Shown here one piece after another: positions 59,927 through 64,000 of a stretch of DNA of 64,000 nucleotides. The stretch spans positions 4,836,001 through 4,900,000 of the forward strand of contig JAEILZ010000002.1 in NCBI GenBank assembly GCA_018873225.1. The letters run 5' to 3'. The translations under genes and the position numbers were made by a program. Numbering within the stretch: the stretch's first letter is position 1; the number at the start of each line of letters is the position of its first letter. Source of the DNA: [Phialemoniopsis] sp. UDSM-2020. Taxonomy: Eukaryota; Ascomycota; Sordariomycetes; Thyridiales; Thyridiaceae. A model generated the notes under the pieces. It was not told the DNA's origin, did not search any database, and was given only the letters and a program-made list of their open reading frames with translations.

Positions 59927-61907
59927 CAAGACTGATTTGACGTTGACTCAAGACGAGGGTGGGCATAAGCCTCCTGAGCCGAGGCTTCCGTTCGCAGCAC
60001 AATGCCATGCATATGCCATGCCGGTAGCCGGCATGTCTGAGTCCACTGGCCTGGGTTGCACAACGACAGGCCTCGGGAAATCTGTACCACAGAAAATGAA
60101 GAACAAATCCATCGACTTAAACTGAGACCCTTCCCGAGACAACCGTCGATCTCGTAATCTGGCACATTACCATGTCAGTCTTTCACAGTTCTCGGCGGCA
60201 ACAGCAGCAGCTAAGCTAATGCGGAAATGTTTCAGACAAATTAACCAACCTCGTGATTTTGAAAGCTAAAGTAGGCATCAGTACGTTCAAAACTTGACCA
60301 CCAGTGGACAGGGACATCTGTATTACATTCTTCAACCACACACATAACATTGGTTGGTTGTACCATGCCAATTTGAATCACGTTCTGCCATACAGCGTTC
60401 CCTGATACATGAGAGAAGCTCATAGTACAGATGTAAAATCGGCATCTTGAACGAGTATATAGTCAGTAACCTAGGTGCTTGTAAATTATCCCACGGCCTA
60501 TCTATCCATTGATTCGAATTCCTGACGTCCCGCAACTAAATCAATGAGAGCCCGAATTTCGCTGTTATGATGTTTCAGACCTAGTATTCTGTCCGTACTG
60601 AGTTGGCAGCCAATAACGAGCAGTGGGTAGACATTACCTTTATTTGGGTTGGGTAATCATATACTGATGGTAGCAAGGAGATTGACGTGTTTTTACTTAC
60701 CCAAATCCGACTCCTTTATTTCTATGACAGGATATCTATGTGGCCTACCAAGGTAAGAAATAGTTCGTTTGAGAACCTAGGTTGCACGGCGACAAGAGGT
60801 CCGTGAGATTAGTGCATATATTTATAGTCTCGCCCAAGGAACATTAGAAGACAGAAATTGGAACTGCCCCGTCATTCTTACATGTATCGGGCTTTCGACG
60901 TTTATTGAGAGACAATTGTAGCCAGGAGCAAGCTATGAACGTAGACAGCTTTTGTAAGATGAGTTTTACATCAGCAAAGGACTATACAGTAGGCATTAGT
61001 TAGACACATGATCGGAACCTGCTCTAGTCGTAGCATAGGCATATATGTGGCAGCTTGTTAGAGAACCCCAGAACGTAAAGTCAGTATCAACCTAACCCCA
61101 GAAGTCTAGGGAGGTCAGTAAGGTTGGCAGCCGATGAAGATCCTTCTGACCGAGGAGTGCTTGCTGCAGGTAATACCGATCACTAGTTTCAAGGTGACTG
61201 ATCATATTCTCTTTGGACTTCCAGATCTCTAGTCCACCATATGCTCTTAAGCGCCCTAGTGCTTATGATGCTAAGACTTCCTGAGGTCTTTAAACAACTC
61301 TAGGAAACGATGTCACTAGATGCAGAGGTTTATACTCCTAGGAGCCGTTGCGAGGCTTGAGAAGACCCGTATATTTCATCATGTCGTGATACGAGATACT
61401 AACTCATAACTATGCCTACACCCCAACTTAATTCAAGATAACACACCAGGATATACAAATCGAGCTTTATCTTGTAAGCGAATTGTTCACTGGGTGAAAT
61501 CTTGAGAAAGCAGGTGATGAAATTACAGGGCCAACAACCGTCGGTCCATGTTTTGAAATTAGTGGCGCTAGTCTCGCGTTGGTATGCATACCATGCATAT
61601 ATGAAGTATCATACAATCATCAGTTTCCATGGTCTCAAGTCAAGGAGATAGTGTTGGCAAGTTTGTGCTGAGTTCACAGTGCGAGTCCCAAGTTCGAGGT
61701 ATGGATTTAATGTGGAGCACGAAACTTTGCTAGAGCCGCTAGTAGTGAACCACAGAGCCGATGCGACCTAGAAATTAGGCGCCACTTTATCTTTATCAGC
61801 CTTGCCAATGCTTCAATTTTTGGCCTTGCGCTTTTCTTCCACCTTCATTCCTCTAATTGCAAGCCAGTCCCACACGTTGCGCCCACGGCTGCGAGCCACC
61901 CTACGAA
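59927..61907. other. 2-kb spacer upstream of PRP1
   Basis: More A/T-rich than the rest of the window, especially 60400-61750, with no gene I can support. A 12-bp perfect palindrome (GGTATGCATACC) lies at 61581-61592. The right end must contain the PRP1 promoter and leader. It may be an old decayed element, but no terminal repeats or recognisable protein remain. Confidence 0.45.
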
Positions 61908-64000
61908 ATGGCATCTAATCGTCGGGACTTCCTTAGCCAGCCGGCCCCTGAGAACTATGTGGCCGGTCTTGGTCGCGGTGCGACAGGTTTCACGACGCGA
62001 TCCGACCTGGGTCCCGCAAGAGAAGGCCCCAGCGATGACCAGATCAAGGAAGCCGTCGCGAAGCGCTCGGCGCAGCTCGGACTCACAGAAGCGAAGGATG
62101 ACGGCGGTGCCGACGAGAACGATCCGCGATACCAAGATCCTGATAACGAGGTCGGCCTGTTTGCAGGTGGCATCTACGAAAAGGACGACGAGGAGGCCGA
62201 TCGCATCTGGCAGGATGTTGACGAGAAGATGGCGAAACGTCGCCAGAGGCAAAGAGAGTCCCGCGAGAAAGCCGAACAGGACGAATACGAACGAAAGAAC
62301 CCAAAGATCCAACAGCAGTTCGCAGACCTCAAGAGAGCCCTCGGTACTGTCACCGACGAAGAATGGGCGAACCTGCCGGACGTCAAAGATCTGACGGGGC
62401 GGAACAAGAGAGCGCGCGCGGCACAACACCAACGCTTCTATGCCGTTCCAGATAGTGTGCTTGCTGCAGCTCGTGACTCCTCCGAGTTCGGGACTACGGT
62501 TGCCGAGGACGGCGCCGCCCCAGCGGGGCAAGACGGAGCCATCACGAACTTTGCGAAGATCGGTGCGGCCAGAGACAAGGTGCTGCAAGCCCGTCTTGAC
62601 CAGGCGTCGCAGAGCAGCGGTATTAGCACATCAGTGGGGACTGCCACGAGCGTCGACCCCAAGGGTTATCTTACATCACTTGGCAACGCCGGCGTGACCG
62701 AGCAGACCGCCGTCAGCGATGTCGAATTCGCCCGCAAACTGCTCAAATCCGCCGTCGACTCAAACCCTACCAACGCACCAGGTTGGATCGCAGCAGCTCG
62801 TGTCGAAGAACTGGCCGGCAAGCTTGTCGCCGCGAGAAATATCATTGCACGCGGCTGCAAGCACTGTCCTAAGAGCGAGGATGTGTGGCTGGAAAACATT
62901 CGCCTCAACGACAACAGGAACGCTAGAATTATCGCTGCCGACGCTATCAAGTCTAATCTGCGCTCTGTGCGGCTCTGGGTTGAGGCAATGAAGCTGGAGA
63001 CCGACCCTCGGTCAAAGAAGAAGGTGATTCGACACGCGCTGGACCACATACCCGAGTCGGAGGCTCTATGGAAGGAGGCGGTCAACCTGGAAGAGGATCC
63101 TGAAGATGCTCGTTTGCTCTTGGCCAAGGCTACGGAGTTGATCCCAGCATCCATCGACCTCTGGCTGGCCCTGGCCCGACTCGAGACACCAAAGAACGCC
63201 AAGTCTGTTCTCAACAAGGCAAGAAAGGCGATACCTACCTCCTACGAGATCTGGATTGCAGCTGCTCGACTACAGGAACAACTCGGAGAGCTGAGCAAGG
63301 GTAACGTTATGAAGAGCGCGGTCCAGGTTCTCGCCAAGGAGTCCGCGATGCCAAAGCGGGAGGAGTGGATAGCCGAAGCTGAGAAATGCGAGGATGAAGG
63401 AGCTGTCGTGACTTGCGGCAACATCATTCGAGAAACGCTAGGATGGGGCTTGGACGAGGATGATGACCGCAAGGACACTTGGATGGAGGATGCCAAGTCG
63501 AGCATCGCCAGGGGCAAATACGAAACGGCGAGGGCTATCTACGCATATACTCTACGAGTGTTTGTCAATAGTAGGACGTTATGGCTTGCAGCGGTGGATC
63601 TGGAGAGGAATTACGGCACAAAGGAGACTCTGTGGCAAGTACTGGAGAAGGCTGTCGATGCCTGCCCTCACAGCGAGGTCTTGTGGATGATGTTGGCCAA
63701 GGAGAGACTGTTGGTAGGCGAGCTCGACGAAGCCCGACGAGTCTTGGGCCGCGCCTTCACCCAAAATCCCAACAACGAGGACATCTGGTTGGCGGCCGTC
63801 AAGCTTGAGGCTGACAATGGCTTTGTTGACCAAGCTAGAGAGCTACTCAACACGGCCCGACAGAATGCCCCCACGGATCGCGTATGGATGCGCAGTGTTG
63901 CGTTCGAGAGACAGCTGGAGAACAAGGAGGCGGCGCTAGAGCTTGTCCAGGAAGGACTGCAGCTCTTCCCCGGTGCCGCCAAGCTATGGATGATGAAGGG
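61908..64000 (+). CDS. PRP1: pre-mRNA splicing factor Prp1/Prp6 (U4/U6.U5 tri-snRNP), 3' truncated
   Basis: Scaffold protein of the U4/U6.U5 tri-snRNP (S. pombe Prp1, human PRPF6), acting in the nucleus. The frame is open without introns from the ATG at 61908 to the window end: 697 codons, against about 900 for family members as I recall. The N-terminal PRP1 domain is clear (RRDFLSQPAPENYVAGLGRG, DENDPRYQDPDNEVGLFAGG, YEKDDEEADRIWQDVDEKM, NPKIQQQFADLKRAL). From about residue 270 tandem HAT/TPR-like repeats follow, each with a conserved Trp (APGWIAAARVEE, SEDVWLENIRL, SVRLWVEAMKLE, SIDLWLALARLE, SYEIWIAAARLQE, SEVLWMMLAKE, NEDIWLAAVKLE). The ATG (GAAATGGC) lies downstream of a pyrimidine-rich leader. 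The missing part would hold the last repeats. Confidence 0.95.
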   Translation, partial: MASNRRDFLSQPAPENYVAGLGRGATGFTTRSDLGPAREGPSDDQIKEAVAKRSAQLGLTEAKDDGGADENDPRYQDPDNEVGLFAGGIYEKDDEEADRIWQDVDEKMAKRRQRQRESREKAEQDEYERKNPKIQQQFADLKRALGTVTDEEWANLPDVKDLTGRNKRARAAQHQRFYAVPDSVLAAARDSSEFGTTVAEDGAAPAGQDGAITNFAKIGAARDKVLQARLDQASQSSGISTSVGTATSVDPKGYLTSLGNAGVTEQTAVSDVEFARKLLKSAVDSNPTNAPGWIAAARVEELAGKLVAARNIIARGCKHCPKSEDVWLENIRLNDNRNARIIAADAIKSNLRSVRLWVEAMKLETDPRSKKKVIRHALDHIPESEALWKEAVNLEEDPEDARLLLAKATELIPASIDLWLALARLETPKNAKSVLNKARKAIPTSYEIWIAAARLQEQLGELSKGNVMKSAVQVLAKESAMPKREEWIAEAEKCEDEGAVVTCGNIIRETLGWGLDEDDDRKDTWMEDAKSSIARGKYETARAIYAYTLRVFVNSRTLWLAAVDLERNYGTKETLWQVLEKAVDACPHSEVLWMMLAKERLLVGELDEARRVLGRAFTQNPNNEDIWLAAVKLEADNGFVDQARELLNTARQNAPTDRVWMRSVAFERQLENKEAALELVQEGLQLFPGAAKLWMMK

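Noticed and set aside
61501..61671. 57-codon stop-free stretch with a protein-like look (CFEISGASLALVCIPC)
   Set aside because: No start codon in context, no homology I recognise and flanked by stops; too short to call a relic.
61845..62588. 247-codon ORF antisense to PRP1
   Set aside because: The sense strand encodes an unmistakable PRP1 N-terminal domain; the antisense frame is a shadow.
1..64000. CRISPR arrays, insertion sequences, transposon terminal repeats, rRNA genes
   Set aside because: None seen. The introns and gene content are eukaryotic, and no spaced direct repeats, transposase or reverse transcriptase signatures were found by eye.

Overview
The window comes from a filamentous ascomycete (Pezizomycotina), most likely a Sordariomycete. 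Genes are split by short 52-71 nt introns with GTRNGT-type donors and YAG acceptors. The housekeeping genes are fungal types (DNA polymerase epsilon subunit B, Prp1/Prp6 splicing factor), and the centre is a dihydroxynaphthalene (DHN) melanin locus. A regulator pair of one Cmr1/Pig1-type and one AflR-type factor recalls the melanin locus described in Pestalotiopsis fici (Xylariales/Amphisphaeriales); that taxonomic hint is inference from memory.

Layout. 1-5.4 kb is a dense housekeeping edge: the 3' part of a FUSC/aromatic-acid-exporter-like membrane protein (+), DPB2 (-), and a divergent small conserved mitochondrial-looking protein (+). DPB2 and the small gene share a 387-bp promoter carrying two perfect ACGCGT (MCB) boxes. 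5.4-15.9 kb has no gene I can support, but holds a cluster of unusual DNA (octamer tandem repeat, G-quadruplex motif, CCCACA repeat, a perfect 13-bp hairpin). 15.9-56.2 kb holds five widely spaced genes: a CMR1-like regulator with two C2H2 fingers and a Zn2Cys6 cluster (+), a 1,3,6,8-tetrahydroxynaphthalene reductase (+), an AflR-type Zn2Cys6 regulator (-), a 2153-residue non-reducing PKS with SAT-KS-AT-PT-ACP-ACP-TE order (-), and a secreted Fet3/Abr1-family multicopper oxidase (-). 56.2-61.9 kb is mostly empty, with one doubtful 95-codon ORF. 61.9-64 kb is the 5' three quarters of PRP1/PRP6 (+).

How the genes fit together. The PKS should make 1,3,6,8-tetrahydroxynaphthalene from malonyl units and the reductase should convert it to scytalone. 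Scytalone dehydratase and a separate trihydroxynaphthalene reductase, needed to reach DHN, are not in this window and would have to be elsewhere. The secreted oxidase is a plausible polymerising enzyme for DHN in the cell wall. Its Fet3 iron-site glutamate appears to be replaced by proline and it has no C-terminal membrane anchor, so oxidation of phenols is more likely than iron uptake. Two regulators flank the reductase.

Only about a third of the window is explained by genes and their introns. The most unusual points are: the paired in-frame retention possible for the two introns that interrupt the CMR1 zinc fingers; the 25-nt micro-exon inside a copper-binding motif of the oxidase; the stop-free 63-nt last intron of the PKS; the changed C-terminus of the reductase; and the long empty spacers. 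All exon boundaries were read by eye from splice consensus, frame and family conservation.
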